Source: Chrysomallon squamiferum (taxonomy: Eukaryota > Mollusca > Gastropoda > Neomphalida > Peltospiridae). Taken from it: 64,000 nt of DNA. Below the pieces are notes generated by a model. That model was not told the origin of the DNA. It did no database searches and saw only the letters and a program-made list of their open reading frames with translations. This document shows, one piece after another, positions 45,784-60,048 of this stretch. The position numbers were made by a program, and so were the translations under genes. Positions within the stretch are counted from its first letter, which is position 1; every line of letters begins with the position of its first letter. The stretch spans positions 1,615,605 through 1,679,604 of the forward strand of contig CM022673.1 of NCBI GenBank assembly GCA_012295275.1. Reading direction: 5' to 3'.

Positions 45784-48067
45784 TTAACCTGTTAAAGGCC
45801 GGAGATCAACACGAACTTTCTCATAACTACTCATCATTCCGATAGTAGGGTAGAATCCTCCCTTTGGTATGCAAGTACTTCGCTTTCCAAGAATTTTACC
45901 ATTTCGTGTGAAAAATATCTGTGAGAGGAAAATTAATAATAGTAAAAAAACTGAGGCTATGAATAAATTTTTTTTTTAAATAAATTGAATTGTTGGTTTC
46001 ATTTATGTAAAAGTAGCTAAAGCATAACATTTAAAAGAGATAAACAATTATTCTCTTTGTTATTTTTAAAGCCATATTATTAAACGTATCAGCTAAGAAG
46101 AATGTTAAAATAAATATTTTACAATATGAACAAAAAAGTATATTTCAATGAAGATACCTAAAAAAAACAAAAAAAACAAACAATAAAAAACAAAAAACAT
46201 TAATAAAAAAAATAACAAAAAAAAAACCAACAAAAAATGATTTGATCTAAATGCCTGAATGACAGTACCTGAACCTTGGTGCCTTTCTCTTCTTCTTGTT
46301 GCCAGGGTTGATCGTTTTCTTCATCTGAACTTTCCCAGGCATCGTCAGCATAGATTTCTTCAGGTTCCTCTGGAGATAAGTCACTGTCAGCCTCACTGTC
46401 ATAGTCAGCAGGGAAGAGAATTCCACACCCCATTATATCACCTGTTAAATCAACACAACGATGTTAGTCAAAGAATCCCAGTTGTTTTTTCTAAAACAGT
46501 TTCAGTTTCAATTAAAACTAATTTTTATGTTAGTAATGAGTGAAAAAAAGATGAAAACTGCATAATTCCACCTCTGATTTAGGTATCAAAAATGAAGTTC
46601 AAGTCAGTCGAGAGGATTTTCACAAATATCAGGTGATAAGCACAGTTCCATATATAACATCAAGGTTGGAACCAGGAAGACAAGATCTATATGTATCACA
46701 AAATATTACTTTCACCCATTCTTTGTATTAATATTTTAAACACTGCATATGTATAAGGCTAACAATAATATTGTTTTACCTATCAATTGTCATAATTATG
46801 AAGTGCATACAGTGATGTGAATAGCTCACTTAAATACACACTGTATACTTTCAAATAAAGAACAGAAGAACACGTGTTTTAAAATGTCAAGAATGTGGGC
46901 TATTTACCTCCTTTACTGACTGAGGACAGGCAATTTTCGGCATGATTTATTTGTGTTATTACATCTAATCTAATGTAGTAACAATTTCTGTTTCCTTGCT
47001 TTAAGTTTTCATACAAATTAAATTGTTAACTCACATCACACATATGCTTTGAATTTATTTTACAAATAAAAATAATCTTAAACATTATCAATAATACAAT
47101 GCACCTATTTGTAAGTTTAAATGACATTTAAAAACCAAAAATAAACGAGCCTACCTGTATGACATTTTGGACCAAACTTTTCACCAAATCCTGAACCAAC
47201 AAATATTTTGCCATCATCTGAAAGTAATGTTAATTTGTTAAATATTTTTAGTACTTAATTTGTTTTAACTATCTGAAAAGAAAAGTCTTTCTCTTTTTTT
47301 TCCTATTTTCAAATGTATCAATTGGCACATTATACCAATTTATAGAATTTTACTATAACATTCTTTTTTTTTTCAAATTCCTTCAAAAATTAAAAACATT
47401 TAAATAAAATTACAGATGAAAGGAAATAAAGTATTGTTCAAATTAGTATTTTTCATTTGGAACAGAGAAAGCATAATCAACCCAAACTGTCCAAAACAAA
47501 CAGTTTAACATTTCTATAGTATTACAAGCAACAAAACCAGTACATTACCTGCATGATAGGCTATTGATCCCCTGTTCCATCCAGGATGTCTCTGTTTCGG
47601 GTAATTCTGAAATAAGAAATATCGATATTCATTAAAGAATATTCAATACAAAATGTTTTTAACTGGGTTTTTTTGTGAATCATTCTACAAATGAATACAA
47701 GTTAGTGATTTAAAATGACACTTCACTTTCTAAACTTGTTAAGTGGTTTATTACAAAAAATGTCATATATACCCTTCTTGCTAATCCAATAGCAATATAA
47801 CAGTTCTCTCCTGGGTCAACTATTTCCAACTCAAAGTAATGACAGGTTGTATCGAGAGCAGTTTTAGCCTGAGCCAGTCCCACATCATGAATACTTTTAC
47901 CACGTCCTGCATACTCCAACAGCTGAAATTACATACATCCATAATTTGTATAATATATTTGAGTAAAGCTTCATTTTCTTTCCCCCAAAACAGAAAACTG
48001 ATAATTTTTTATTCACCTTCATATAGATAACATATATGATAATAGTCACCCATAAACTAATTTATCA

Positions 48068-48109
<42 letters not shown>

Positions 48110-50619
48110 ACACAGAGTCAGATTAACCATGTATGTTTGCTCACTCCAGACAATGATGTACATCTTTCCTGGTTCCAAAATTCATCTGAAGATTAATTAT
48201 CAAATTCAAAATATAGAATGCACATACCCTGAAAGCCTTAAACAATTTTTTTTGACATGTATTTCTATACATTTAATTCAAAAATGTAAACAGAATTAAA
48301 ATATTTTTTAAAAACCCACAGCTTATATTATTATTTCCTAAAATCTATTTTCTAAAATTCAGTTATCTGATTCTGCTTACTGAGCCATTCAACTTGACAT
48401 CGTGCAGTCTGTTCCATTCATCCTCACTGTCCACAGCCATCTGTGTCAGTTCTTCAGACGACCACTCGGCATCCATTATCAGTCGAACCTCCTCACCCTC
48501 AGAATGCATCCCCACCGCTGGGTACAGACCTCCAGGGGGAACATTAATCATTACACTGCCAACCTGAAGAGAAATGGTAATACAGTTTCTTTAATATGAA
48601 AACAATAAAATGCCAAGTGAAGTTAGATCAGTAGTAGTGTCTTGTGAAATACAATCTGAATTTCTGTCAGAAAGCTTCAGCTGTCTGATTTTGATTTACA
48701 ACAACAAGCAAAACTCAAGTGCACATCAAAACATTTTCACAAACTGATGCTGTCCAATATGGTCCAACTTTATGTTTAAGGTAAAAACCAAACAAATATT
48801 TTTTGTTAATGTTTTGTTTCTTTTAACCCACATCAAGCATTAAGTAAATGTTTATTTCAAGCCTCAGAAATGAAATGAAATTTGAACAATAACTTTAGAG
48901 AATTAATAATTGGAAATAAATAGGAACAAGTCATTTACCCAAATTGTAAAAAAAAAGAAACCAGTTAATATTTTAATTTACCTCCCTTCCATTCCGAGTA
49001 AAGAAGACATTGACTACTTGAGGTGAAGCTGCTGGTTCTCCTTCACCACCACACAGCTTAATACCACACCCAATACGATCACCTGCGTGACATTTTGGTC
49101 CGAATGCCTTGCCAATCCCACAGGATTTATACAATCTGAAAAGATACAAACAAAACTTATTTAATCACATGTATCAAACTTTTTTATTCTGATTTTGAAA
49201 TTAATCTATTAAAGAAAGGAAAGAAACAGAATCAAATCTTTTAATGTAAAGAAAAGTGTGATATTTACAATAATATATATATTTTTTTAATTTTGCCTAT
49301 GATATTACTTCTTTTAAGAAATTTATGCATTTTGATTATGCTTTAAAAAAAAAAAACGTGTCCATTGTACATGTTTTGCACAGGTTTAAATTAACAACTG
49401 AAGTTATGTGCTAAAGGTAATACAGTGATTTATCAATAACATTGTAACATGAAGAAACTGCAATACTTACTTGCCATCATCGGCATGGTAACCCACTGAA
49501 CAAGCATTCCAACCTGGCTGAGCTTCCAAGCTGTACCGAAAAGGAACGAGCCCCACACCTGAACAAAAATCTCTCTTTATATAATACTGTTTACAATTTA
49601 CTTGTATGTTACCAGTCACCATTATTTTTATTTTATTGATTCTAAATTTGTTTTAACAATAAGCTGTTCATGAAAAAGTCTTCCTTTCAGTTATTAAATG
49701 GAAGATAATAATCACAAGATGTATTAATTAATAGAATTAAGTTTTAAAAAATCCTTAAATAAAAGAGATCCAAAACTAAGACAGTAACATACCAATACAG
49801 CCTAACATTCCTGTGTCAACAATCTCGACTTCAAAGTAGTTATCCTGTGCTGTGATTGGAGTAGCAGCCATGTATAACCCAACTTTGTTTGCATCATTTG
49901 GTATAAAACTGAAACACAAATAAAGTATATGTGTATATGTCACCACTCAACTTAAAAACTGTATCTCGAATCAATTTAACAATATGAGGATGCAACACTA
50001 AAACTGTGAAAGCTAGATTTATATTTCAGATATAACTGATAAAAACATTATAAGATTAATTTATATAAATTAAAGTGAAGATAACATCAAAATAATTAAA
50101 CCTATTTTAAGGATCTTAAAATCTGCTGCGTGAGAGATTTCAGTGCCATTTAAAAAAACGTATGACAGAATTTATATTTGTTTAAATGCTAACAGAATCA
50201 ACAATACCATGCATTTATATGTCTCCTCCTTCAGTAAAAAAAAATAAATTCTTGTTTAACATCAACACATCTCCATTTTCAAAGTTTGTTAGATTACCAT
50301 AAAACTGTTTTTCTTTGAAAATAATTTTAATGAAACAAACGTATTGAAATTTTGTTGTTTTTAAAAAAATAATAATAAATTATAAAACTAGAAAATAAAT
50401 ATAAAGCTCTTTGACAATTTAAATATACAAAATTTTTGAATTTGAAATTCTGTTTTTATTTTTATTTCACCATTAAACATACCTGAGAACATCACCATCA
50501 ACAGTAAGTCTTTCAAATCGTGGGTGCTTTGGCAAAGCTCTCAAATTGACATCTCGGAATCGCTGGTTATGTCGAACTCGACACACATTTAGAATCTGAT
50601 TTCTGAGAAATGCCTCCAT
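45784..50619 (-). CDS. SPRYD3: SPRY domain-containing protein 3
   Basis: Ten coding exons join in frame to 418 residues (human about 442): 50483-50619, 49793-49908, 49471-49558, 48982-49135, 48381-48563, 47773-47922, 47549-47606, 47155-47217, 46269-46441, 45784-45918. The protein is two SPRY domains in tandem, at about residues 46-190 and 230-418. First domain: YFEVEIVDTG, GWNACSVGYHADDGKLY, HAGDRIGCGI, VFFTRNGREVGSVMI. Second: YFELEIVDPGENCYIAIGLARR, RHPGWNRGSIAYHADDGKIF, GDIMGCGILFPADYD, IFFTRNGKILGKRS, ending DLRPLTG. An acidic insert (residues ~330-375, rich in Asp/Glu) sits inside the second domain just before its last strands, as in vertebrates. Molecular function is poorly known; SPRY domains mediate protein binding. 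The initiator MEAFLRNQ is chosen because it opens the frame in the first exon found. A non-coding first exon is likely near 51330-51500. Confidence 0.95.
46612..46722. repeat. Duplicated 110-bp segment, copy 2
   Basis: Second copy of the 45306-45415 segment, same orientation, in the SPRYD3 intron between exons 46269-46441 and 47155-47217. Either a local duplication or two members of a dispersed family. Confidence 0.75.
48068..48107. repeat. (CA)n microsatellite
   Basis: About 40 bp of CA repeats in the SPRYD3 intron between exons 48381-48563 and 47773-47922. Similar CA/TG tracts occur at 5196-5225, 14838-14865 and 57583-57616. Confidence 0.95.
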
Positions 50620-52672
50620 GGTCACTTGTGGTTGTCAAACAAAAGTCATATCAGAAGTTGTAAATTAAAACCTAGGTGAATAGAAGGAAACAGTAATAAA
50701 ATATTTATTTTGTTTACTTTATGTGTATGAAGTTTTTATTATTTAATCTATTGAATATGTATGTCTTAATTTGATAATAAAAACAATATACCAGAAATTG
50801 TATTGAGTTTGTTTTTGTTTTTTCAATATTTTTTTTTCCCTAAAAAACACATTTTTCAAAAATAAATTACAAATATCCTTGAATTTACATTTTGGCAAAT
50901 ATTTTTAAAAGCTAGAAAATTAATTTGAACTTTCTGGCTGTGAAATATGTTCAAAATCCATATCACTGTCACTGATAACCATTCAACTATATAAAATTTA
51001 TGAAAAGACAGGACATTTTTAACACCAGACAAGTATCAAAGAACATTACACTTAAATATAATAGAATTTAAAATAAATAAATAAATATACAGTTTGACTG
51101 TGATACAGTTATCAGTTTAAAACTTCTATTAAAATGTATGTGATATAATTACATATAATCATCTCTTTAACTTTAGTTTCACTTTCAATTTTAAGTAATA
51201 AAAAAAAATTATTTTTAAAAATATCATATGCATATTATTATATATCTATGTTTAATCAACAAGTAAATGAAGTAAATAGTGATTTTCAAAACAGTTCTAT
51301 TAAAACAATTACGTTCGAATGAATGTCTTACATTATCCGATTTATCGTATAATCAAAATTCTTCCTGTGTGGGGCGTCGAGAATTTTAATTCCTTCAACT
51401 GGGGGAACTGCGTTCTTTTCCTCGTTTCGAGTTCTTTCACCACCGGCTGGTCTTGCAGTTTTGAATCCAATTTTGTTTTTAGTTTTCTCCGGTATCTGTT
51501 ACAGCTAGCAATTTGACAAAGGTAGATGAAAAATTACGAAATTGAAGCTTATTTATATTTATAAGTCAATTTCGTTTAATTTGCTTTTAGAAATTGACTG
51601 CATGTCTAAACCGGAAGCATTTGTCTTCGTTGTCCTTTTCTTTCCCACGTACATTCCATTTATCGATAAAGGCATCTACTCATTGTCTGTGACTCATGGT
51701 TGTGAAATCGCTTCTTATTGCCAATATTTGAGTTTATGGTATAAATTAAAAAAAAAAAAAATATATATATATATATATATATTTACATATAATCTTGTAA
51801 CACCTTAATTCAATTTTAAAAAACACTAATATAAAACATACTGATTATATAATCAGTAAGTATCATCTGAGTAAATGATACACATTATTATTGCTATCGT
51901 TGTTGTTATGTAGATACTTGGTAATATTACCAAGTAGTTATATAAAAACAACAACAACAGCAATAATAATACATTCCATTAACTCAAATTTGATCAGTTG
52001 ATTTTTATCAGACATATCTAGTGCTATAATTCAGTTATTTCATTTGACTCGTTACCAAGAGACATTACAAATTATGTTTATTAACGTATCAAAAATACCT
52101 CAATACTTTATTATTCTTTTTTTTTTATAAAGTCCAAATATAACTTTTAAATAGATACTTTCTTTTGTCAAATCACCAGCACTGGTTTTGAAAACCAGCA
52201 AACAAAGAAAATAAACTGTTAAAAAAGAAAGTTCTGGAAAAATAAAATTAAATGAATGATCTGTCCAAAATAATAAATTACATGAAACATATGTAATTTA
52301 ATCTGGAAGTGTTTACTTCTTCCTAAAACGTGATGCAAGTAGTAATTTAGATAAAAATATCAGTTGCATAAAAATAATCCTTCTTCATGCAGTTATTATA
52401 ATTGTATATTAATTTATTTATTTATTATATATTTATTTTTTATTTCAACTTAAATAAATACCCAGGCATTTTTAAAGCACTTTGTGAAAGAACTGTTTAT
52501 TTGTTACTCTTCCTATCGTCATTATTTTCCAATACAGTTAAAGAAAAAAGAAGAACAGAACACAAATCAGTATCTGTTTATATTTTATTACTGACAAAAA
52601 AAAAGAAATACGAATGCTTTAAGTACATTTTTATTGCATAATACATTATCTACTATTAGGAACAACAATATA
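50620..52672. other. Gap between SPRYD3 5' end and UMPS 3' end
   Basis: About 2 kb. The right half should hold the UMPS 3' UTR. The left half probably contains the SPRYD3 promoter and a non-coding first exon: on the minus strand a donor (GATAAT|GTAAGACA) ends a less AT-rich stretch at about 51335-51500, which would splice to the exon carrying ATG 50619. The open frame at 51542-51808 ends in low-complexity AT sequence and is not supported. Confidence 0.45.
52630..52635 (-). terminator. Candidate UMPS polyadenylation signal
   Basis: AATAAA on the minus strand, about 38 bases downstream of the UMPS stop codon. The position would give a very short 3' UTR. Chance hexamers are common in DNA this AT-rich, and more occur further downstream. 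Confidence 0.3.
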
Positions 52673-55600
52673 TTAATGAAACTGAGATTCATATGCTTTG
52701 AAACCAGCTTCTTGGTACATTCTGGCAGCCATTACAGGATCATCTGCTTTGTAAATTCCTCTACCAACAATTATAACATCACTGTGGTTATTAGTGATTA
52801 CTTGCGATGGGGTCAAATAACTCTGATCAAGATTATCTTTGCCTTCTTTCATCTGAACACCTAAAATATTTAAAGTAATAAATTATCAACATGATTCTAA
52901 TCTTAAATAATAAGAAAGAATAATGTAGAGACTGAATATACTGTATATACTTCTGTATATACTTCTGTTTAAAACACTACATAGGCAGATTTGAAGACAA
53001 ACAAATATTTAATAAATTGCAATGATCTCACCCTATTGTATTTAGCATTATTTTTTTTAAATCTGCTGTCAAAAGGCACACAATATTAGTATTTCTATCT
53101 GGTAGTTTGGGGTATATTTCTGAATTAACAGCAATTTTAATGAATACACCAATAATGTTTTGTGAAAATATATTATTATATTAAGGATTCAGGACAGAAC
53201 ATTTAAAAGTGTGCATTTGTTAAAAATATATATATATTTTTCTTTTTGTCAAGTCACTGCTAATACTTACTTAATGCTGTGAAAAATTAGTGTTGTGTGA
53301 TAAAAAGCAAACCTGGAGTCATATGAATAAAAGCTGGATCTGCTGAGACCTGGGACTGACAGATATATCCTATGACAAAATCTTTGTTTTCCTCTCCAAT
53401 TCTTACACATGCTGTATAAAAAAAACTTTTTTTAAATTATTTTCTCTTTTAATTTTTAACATTGCATTTAACATTTTGACAAATTTTTAATTTTTTTCTC
53501 TCTACAGTAAAAATAATTTTGAAAAAAAACAAACAACTTTACATTTCTTTGAATCAAAATACGTTTTGAGAAAAAAGTCTGAAATTGACAATAATGAATA
53601 AAAGATAAAAATCCAAATTAAAAACATGGATTAGCTGTTGAATAAAATACATGCAATTTGAATATCCATGAATGAGTAACCATCTCTAAAATTTTAAAAT
53701 AAAATGCTTTTTGTAATAAAGCAGAATATTTTATATATATACCTTTTGTATAATCACCACTTGCTAAATTTCCAGCAGAGCTCATTTCTGCAATTAGAAC
53801 ACAGGACTTTCCTTCTTTCATTCCAACCTGACAACAAAAGAAAGTTTAAAAAAATGAAATAATGGTAACAGAATAAAAGAGGTGGTCAAATGAAGTGATT
53901 TGTTACAGGTTTTGATAAACTGGCTGTGACAAATCAAATTTAAAACAAAATAATCTCAACTGCCATCAGTACAAAATTAAAAAAATTATTGCACATCATC
54001 CAGTGATAAATGACTTCAAATCAGCCTTTAGAAATGAAATCAAAATCGAGTTTATCATAAAGAATGAATATTTATTTTAACAATTTCAGTCGCAATTGTT
54101 ACGGATAAATCATAAATATGTTTTGGTGATGACATGTTAGAAACAAAAATCGGTGCTATCAATCAGAAGTAAGATATCTATAATACATGTAGTCCCCTAC
54201 TTACAACTGAGTTACATAGTCTTCTGTCACGTAGAAGTACAAACAGATTTTGTTGCAAAGAACGTAAACAGAAGATCAGCCCTGGGTATCTTTCTACAAT
54301 CAAGAAATCAGGTGACACAGTTTTCAAAAGCTAATGTATGAAATCATTAGCAAGTTTTTAAGCTGAAGCATACCTTTGTGACTAAATTTTTTAATTTTAA
54401 ATTATCAATCACTTTGTTCACCTCTTTTAGCCCTTTCACAACACCCTCTCCGGGAACAACATGGGCATTTGTGATATCTGCCCACTCGCTGATCTTGTAA
54501 ATTCCACCACTGTACTGGTGCTTCACAGTGTTACCAATGTCAGCAAATTTTCTGAAAGTTGATAATATAATGTAAACTTTCCTTATTTGTATAATAAATG
54601 TTTTTTTACAATTAAATAACAATAATAATTATTTACAAAAACACTTGGAAACCCCCCCCCCATCTAAGCCAATCCTTTCTATCCACTGAATATAAAAACT
54701 GAAAAATATAATAAATAATACACAATGTTTCAAAACTGATGTAATATATACATACTCGAGTCAAAGATCGTAAGCTAACATTACTGGATCAATTGTCAAA
54801 TAGCAATATTTAGTGAGATGATTTTCTACCTTGGTGCAGATTACTAAGTTTGTGATTCATCCTACCTGTCTTCAAAGATGAGAAAATTATGTTTCTTGGC
54901 AAGTTTTCTTAGTTGTTTGATGAAGTCGTGTGTAAAATCTTCCAAAATATCCACGTGTGTTTTAACCATACAGATGTGTGGACCAACACTATCAACCATC
55001 TATATTGGACAAAAAAAATTACTTAAAAAAACACCATAAGAAAACAATATTTATATACTTTAAACATTAATTTATCTTTATAACCACAATTTTGATGACT
55101 TCTGTTCTGTAGCCAAATCTCTGGTGTATTGTTTCAAATTTTCATTTATCAAGTATTGTCAGCCTCCACAATGACATCCATCTCAACAGAGAAGAGGTTA
55201 AAATATTTATAGATATGATCTTTATAAAAATTGTCTTAAGAGGAAAAACAAATGATAAAGTAGCTGTCAATATCTCTCATTATTGTTATGATTCTTAATT
55301 TAATGAATGATGCCACATAAATGTAGATTAAAAATATATACAATGTGTTTTATTACCATAAATTTTATTTTTAATATACCTTTTTCTTGAATTATTATTA
55401 ATACTGGTGAATTTACCATCAGGAGGCTTTGACTTGTAGTTAGGTCAGCTGAGAAAGCTAGGTTGGTTTTTTTCATTTCCATAATTTCAAATAACTTTTT
55501 GGCATTTGCATTGTGACAGTATTCTTTTCTTTCACTAAATCTTAAAAACTGTTTCAGTAAAAAAATAAATAATAATAATAATAATTACAGTAATAAAAAC

Positions 55601-56284
55601 TGAATAATGTTTATAAATTGAAAGAAATATTCTCATAAAAGTTAAGGATTACAATCTGAATAAATGTTAACTGAACAGATAACTTTACATTCTTTTATAA
55701 AGAGAATTATTGAAACTATTAGTAGTTTAAATCATTGTCTTTTTAACCATATGTAAGTTAAACAACACAAAAAATATTTTTATTTGTTAAAAATATATAT
55801 AAAATAAGACATAAATAAAAGATTATATACTGCAGTCTAATATAATTTTGAGAAGAATGCATTTTTAATTCTTCTAAATTAAACCAAAAAGATATACAGT
55901 ATGCAAAAAAGATGAGTGAAAAAAAAAAAAAGAAATTAAAAAAATTATAAATTCCATAAATTTTACCGTTTTACTTTTTTTGTTTGACACGTCACTGTTA
56001 TTTGCATTATAAGCGACCATTTTTTTGCCAGACAGGATTGGTTCAAATTTATTTTGACCAATGAAATCCATTGTCTTTTTTACCATCTCATTATTAAGTT
56101 TACCAGCTTTTTGCAGAACTTCCAACACCTTAGTAAGACTGCAAACACTTTTTAAAGAAGAAAAGATAATGAAAACTAATTTAAATATATACATGTATTA
56201 ATATATATATTTTTTTGTATTCATTTATTTATTTTATAAATCTTATTTTAAATGTAATTTATTAACTTCTTTTTTGAAAAAAAA

Positions 56285-56340
<56 letters not shown>

Positions 56341-57579
56341 TAAAAATATGACTTAAATGAATATTGGATCAAAAATGGAAAAATGAAAAAAAAAAAGTGA
56401 TTAATATTTTATACCTAAATATTAAAAATAAAATATGATGCATTATAATTAACAAAATATAATTCATTTGAACATATACTGAAGATCAGTAATGATACCT
56501 GGTGCATTTTTGTGGCAGTCAACACAGAGCTAGTTATTGCAAACACAGTCCTCACTGACTCTGGTGTCAAGAGAATACAGAAAAATGCTATAATACAAAC
56601 AAACCTGTGTAAAGTGACACCTTGACTCTTCAGCATGTCTGCTCCTCCTTGATCTCTATCCAGTAAGACAACGGCATCAGTCACCACAATACCAACACTC
56701 TTCAGTGCCTACAGAAAATTGAAAACATAATTTAAAAACAAAAATTAGTGATTATCCATTACCTATTTACAACAGCAGAGAAGGTTAATTTGCTTCAAAA
56801 AACTATGAAAATGTATCTTATCATTACTGTAAATATTTATTTAAATTGGGAAGTCAATTTGCATGCAGAAAGGTCAAATTTAATACAGAAAAAAAATGCA
56901 TTGTTTGTAATGGATTCATTACTGTTGGTAGGTTTCATCAAATTGTTTTTAAGAATGAAAAGCTGAAGATACATTGTTATAAAGTAATATTACAGATTAA
57001 ATAAACTCAAATACTACGAAGCATTGAAAATATAAATTATTTCACAGTATGACCATTACCTATATCTGTAAACTAAATGTTAATTTTTTTTTTCTCAAAT
57101 GAATAAAACTTAAGATTTTTTTTCTAGCACAGTACTTAAAATATCTACTGAACACAGAATTAAAAATTTATCAGACTAGCATTACATTTTTGATTGAAAT
57201 ATTGTTTTAAAAAACTTTATCAAGATATAGTGGATCACAAATTTTCTAATAAAATCACAACAAATTAAAACAACTGATTCATGACAACAGCTTAGAAAGA
57301 ATTTAAAAATTTTACATACTTCTACAGTTTCCATAACACTGGTGCCACTTGTGACAACATCCTCAATTATAAGACATTTTTCCCCTTTCTCAAACTGGCC
57401 TTCTATTAATTTCTTTGTACCATAATCCTTCGCCTCCTTCCTTCTTATTAACATAGGAATATTGTGTTTCACTGAAATACACTGAAATATAATACAATTT
57501 TTTTTTTTTAAATTGTTATTCTTCAAACAGAAGAAATAAAAATGTATGTTTAATCCAAACATTAAAACTTATTTTTGAA

Positions 57580-57620
<41 letters not shown>

Positions 57621-58429
57621 GCAGTTTTTTAGTTTTGTGTTTCATATACATAATCCAATAGTGTATAAAGACACATTTAGAAATTTCTTTTTAATTAACT
57701 AATGGAACTGTAAATAATAATAAATTAATTTTAAAAAGATTATCTTGTTTTCATAACCTTTCTGGTCATTAAAATTATACAGTATATGTTTGGGAATAAT
57801 TTTTAAAAAATTGTTCTTTACTGTTGCTAGGGGAAGTGCTGTGTATGGGACACCACATAGAGATTTAAATGTCTGATCTGCCTTTTTCGATGTCTCCCAT
57901 AAAAAATCAGCAACATTCAACTGAAAATAAATAACAATATTTCTAAGATAAAATTAATAGAGTATGACAAATAACATTCATGTTCACATAACGATTATAA
58001 TTTGTAATTTAATAACATATTTTTTAAAACTTCCTTTTAGTTTTATTTCACAATACACTTTTTATTATTATTTTTATCTAAACATTAATAAAATAAAACA
58101 ATAATAGTGTCATTACATCATTTAAACACTTTTTAAAATGTTTCACTACTACGAAGAAAATTCATAATATTTATACTATTACACGGAAATAACAATTTGA
58201 TATTATATTTAAAATTGACAAAATAAACTGTTGAACGAGACCCTAATAGCCCACGTGTTTTATATACCATCAAATGTGGATGTGAAATGATAACACGCAG
58301 ATCAAAATAGACAGGTGATTCAATTCCAGCTTTTAAAATAAATGATCCAAATTTCACTGCCTGAATGTCAAATAATTTCAAAATAAGTTCGTCGATAGTC
58401 ATCAAGTTGATACTTGAGTGCGCAGCCAT
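52673..58429 (-). CDS. UMPS: Uridine 5'-monophosphate synthase (OPRT plus OMP decarboxylase)
   Basis: Bifunctional enzyme for the last two steps of de novo pyrimidine synthesis: orotate plus PRPP to OMP, then decarboxylation to UMP. Eleven exons join in frame to 507 residues (human 480): 58268-58429, 57822-57920, 57320-57481, 56605-56708, 55967-56147, 55417-55548, 54866-54999, 54374-54551, 53743-53827, 53313-53411, 52673-52860. The OPRT domain covers about residues 1-215, with [29 protein letters not shown] and the PRPP loop [13 protein letters not shown] (123-135). The decarboxylase domain covers about 245-507, with KTHVDIL (Lys293), the catalytic [11 protein letters not shown] (Asp324, Lys326, Asp329), [21 protein letters not shown]-type strands and the phosphate-binding IIVGRGI. 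The extra length is mainly in the linker and around residues 225-245. All active-site residues I can recognise are present. Start [10 protein letters not shown]. Confidence 0.96.
54185..54345. mobile_element. Possible Tigger-like DNA transposon remnant in a UMPS intron
   Basis: Begins GTAGTCCCCTACTTACAAC followed by GAGTTACA, which resembles, from memory, another family of Tc/mariner-Tigger terminal sequences. The following 120 bases are clearly less AT-rich than the rest of the intron. No second terminus was found. Confidence 0.35.
56286..56336. repeat. (AAT)n microsatellite
   Basis: About 51 bp of AAT repeats in the UMPS intron between exons 56605-56708 and 55967-56147. Short AAT/ATT runs recur throughout the window. 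Confidence 0.95.
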
Positions 58430-59633
58430 ATTTGTTCGTTTTCTCTATTTTCTTCCAATAATTAGGTTTTCTAACCTTAATGTTAAAAGGGAAGATAGAA
58501 TACGTAACTAACCTAATTTGCTTTGGTATAACTGCGCTAATTTTTGTTTTTCTTATTAGTATCATGTTAATTCCTAACAAGAATGAATAATTAAGTTAAC
58601 TCCGACATTAAATAGTTTAAATTATTAAATAATGATTCCGTTTCAGTAATTTAGCCATCAATTATGTCCGTTCATCTAACTGCAGAGAAAGAGGGAGCAG
58701 ACGGGCGCACCCTAAAAATAATCAACAAAACGCTTTAAGAAAATTAAAGTTTCAAAGAAACGTAAGGATTATATATCTTAAAAATGCATGCATTAATTAG
58801 CCAACCTTTCGGTGTCTTGAATTTCTTATCTCTGTGTGTGTTTGTGTGTGTGCGTGTGTGCGTGTGCGTGTGTGTGTGTGTGTTGTAAACAAAACATTCA
58901 CCGCGAGAGAGACTGAGAGAAACAACAGGCGAAAAGATATTTAATAAAATGACTTGGCAATATAAAAAATATTTTTTTCAAGGTAAATACTTCATAGCAT
59001 CATTATTTTTATAAAGTCTTCCAAGAATTTTGAACAAACATGACATGACCATAGGCCTACATGTAATATTAAACATAACTTTGAAACTATATTCGTATAT
59101 AGGAAAAAGGTGTTCACTTGATGAAAGCATCCATTTCCTACAAAACAGTCCAAATATCAATAGCTCTTAATACGGAAGAAATTTATGTGAACGTATCAAT
59201 TACTTCATTCGAATCAACAAGTGTATTAACTAAGTGAGATATCCGGGAAATCGTTCTTGGAATAGCAAATGCATTTGCTTACAGCACCAAGCGCTGTAAA
59301 AATGTTTTGAATTTTGAGCCGCTGGTAAGTGAATAGTCTTATCAGGCTGTATTATTCTATTTGAATTTTATGTACATGCAGTTATTTTTACATGTGAAAA
59401 TGAGCTGAATTTAAACATATCGTTACGAATAGGGATAAACCTGTAAACGAATTTAAAACAAGGTGAGTCAAGAAATATTTTCAAATTCATTTATAACCAT
59501 GTTGGTATATAACTTATTGCTTATAATATATATTCCATGTTTATCTTTAATTTAAAAAAACAAACATAAAAAAACATTCTTATATATCACTTTAATTTAA
59601 ATAACATCTCAAAGGAAACTGACAGAAAAGTAG

Positions 59634-59636
<3 letters not shown>

Positions 59637-59700
<64 letters not shown>
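59637..59700. repeat. (GA)32 microsatellite
   Basis: 64 bp of uninterrupted GA upstream of the orphan gene; a GAGA/polypurine tract of this kind can affect chromatin or form triplex DNA. Confidence 0.95.
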
Positions 59701-59703
<3 letters not shown>

Positions 59704-59849
59704 AACGACCGCTGCTCCATAACAATGAACAAATATAGATTTGGTAACAGATTACATTTATTTTATTCTATTATTATTTTCTAAAAATAATGTACAAATC
59801 ACAATATATATATAGGGGAAAATTTACAGTTTTTATGAATTAAAATTTG

Positions 59850-60045
59850 GTATGCTGTGGTTCAGCTTACTGATCAGGCTGCTACCATCCCTCAGCCTGG
59901 CAAGTTGTTAAATGGTTTCAACGTGAGCATGAGGCAGTGAGCATCGCTATCCCACAGGATGCAGTTGGCAGCCTACTTCGATGACAGGGTTCAATGACGC
60001 AATATGCAGCTCCATCAGCGCCTTCGTAACCTCTGTCGATCGTCT
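59850..60045. other. GC-richer island of unknown nature
   Basis: About 195 bp of near-balanced composition between AT-rich flanks, ending just before the duplicated start region of the orphan gene. All three plus frames contain stops; a 62-codon minus frame crosses it. It could be a worn transposon fragment, an upstream exon or a promoter element. Confidence 0.4.
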
Positions 60046-60048
60046 TAG

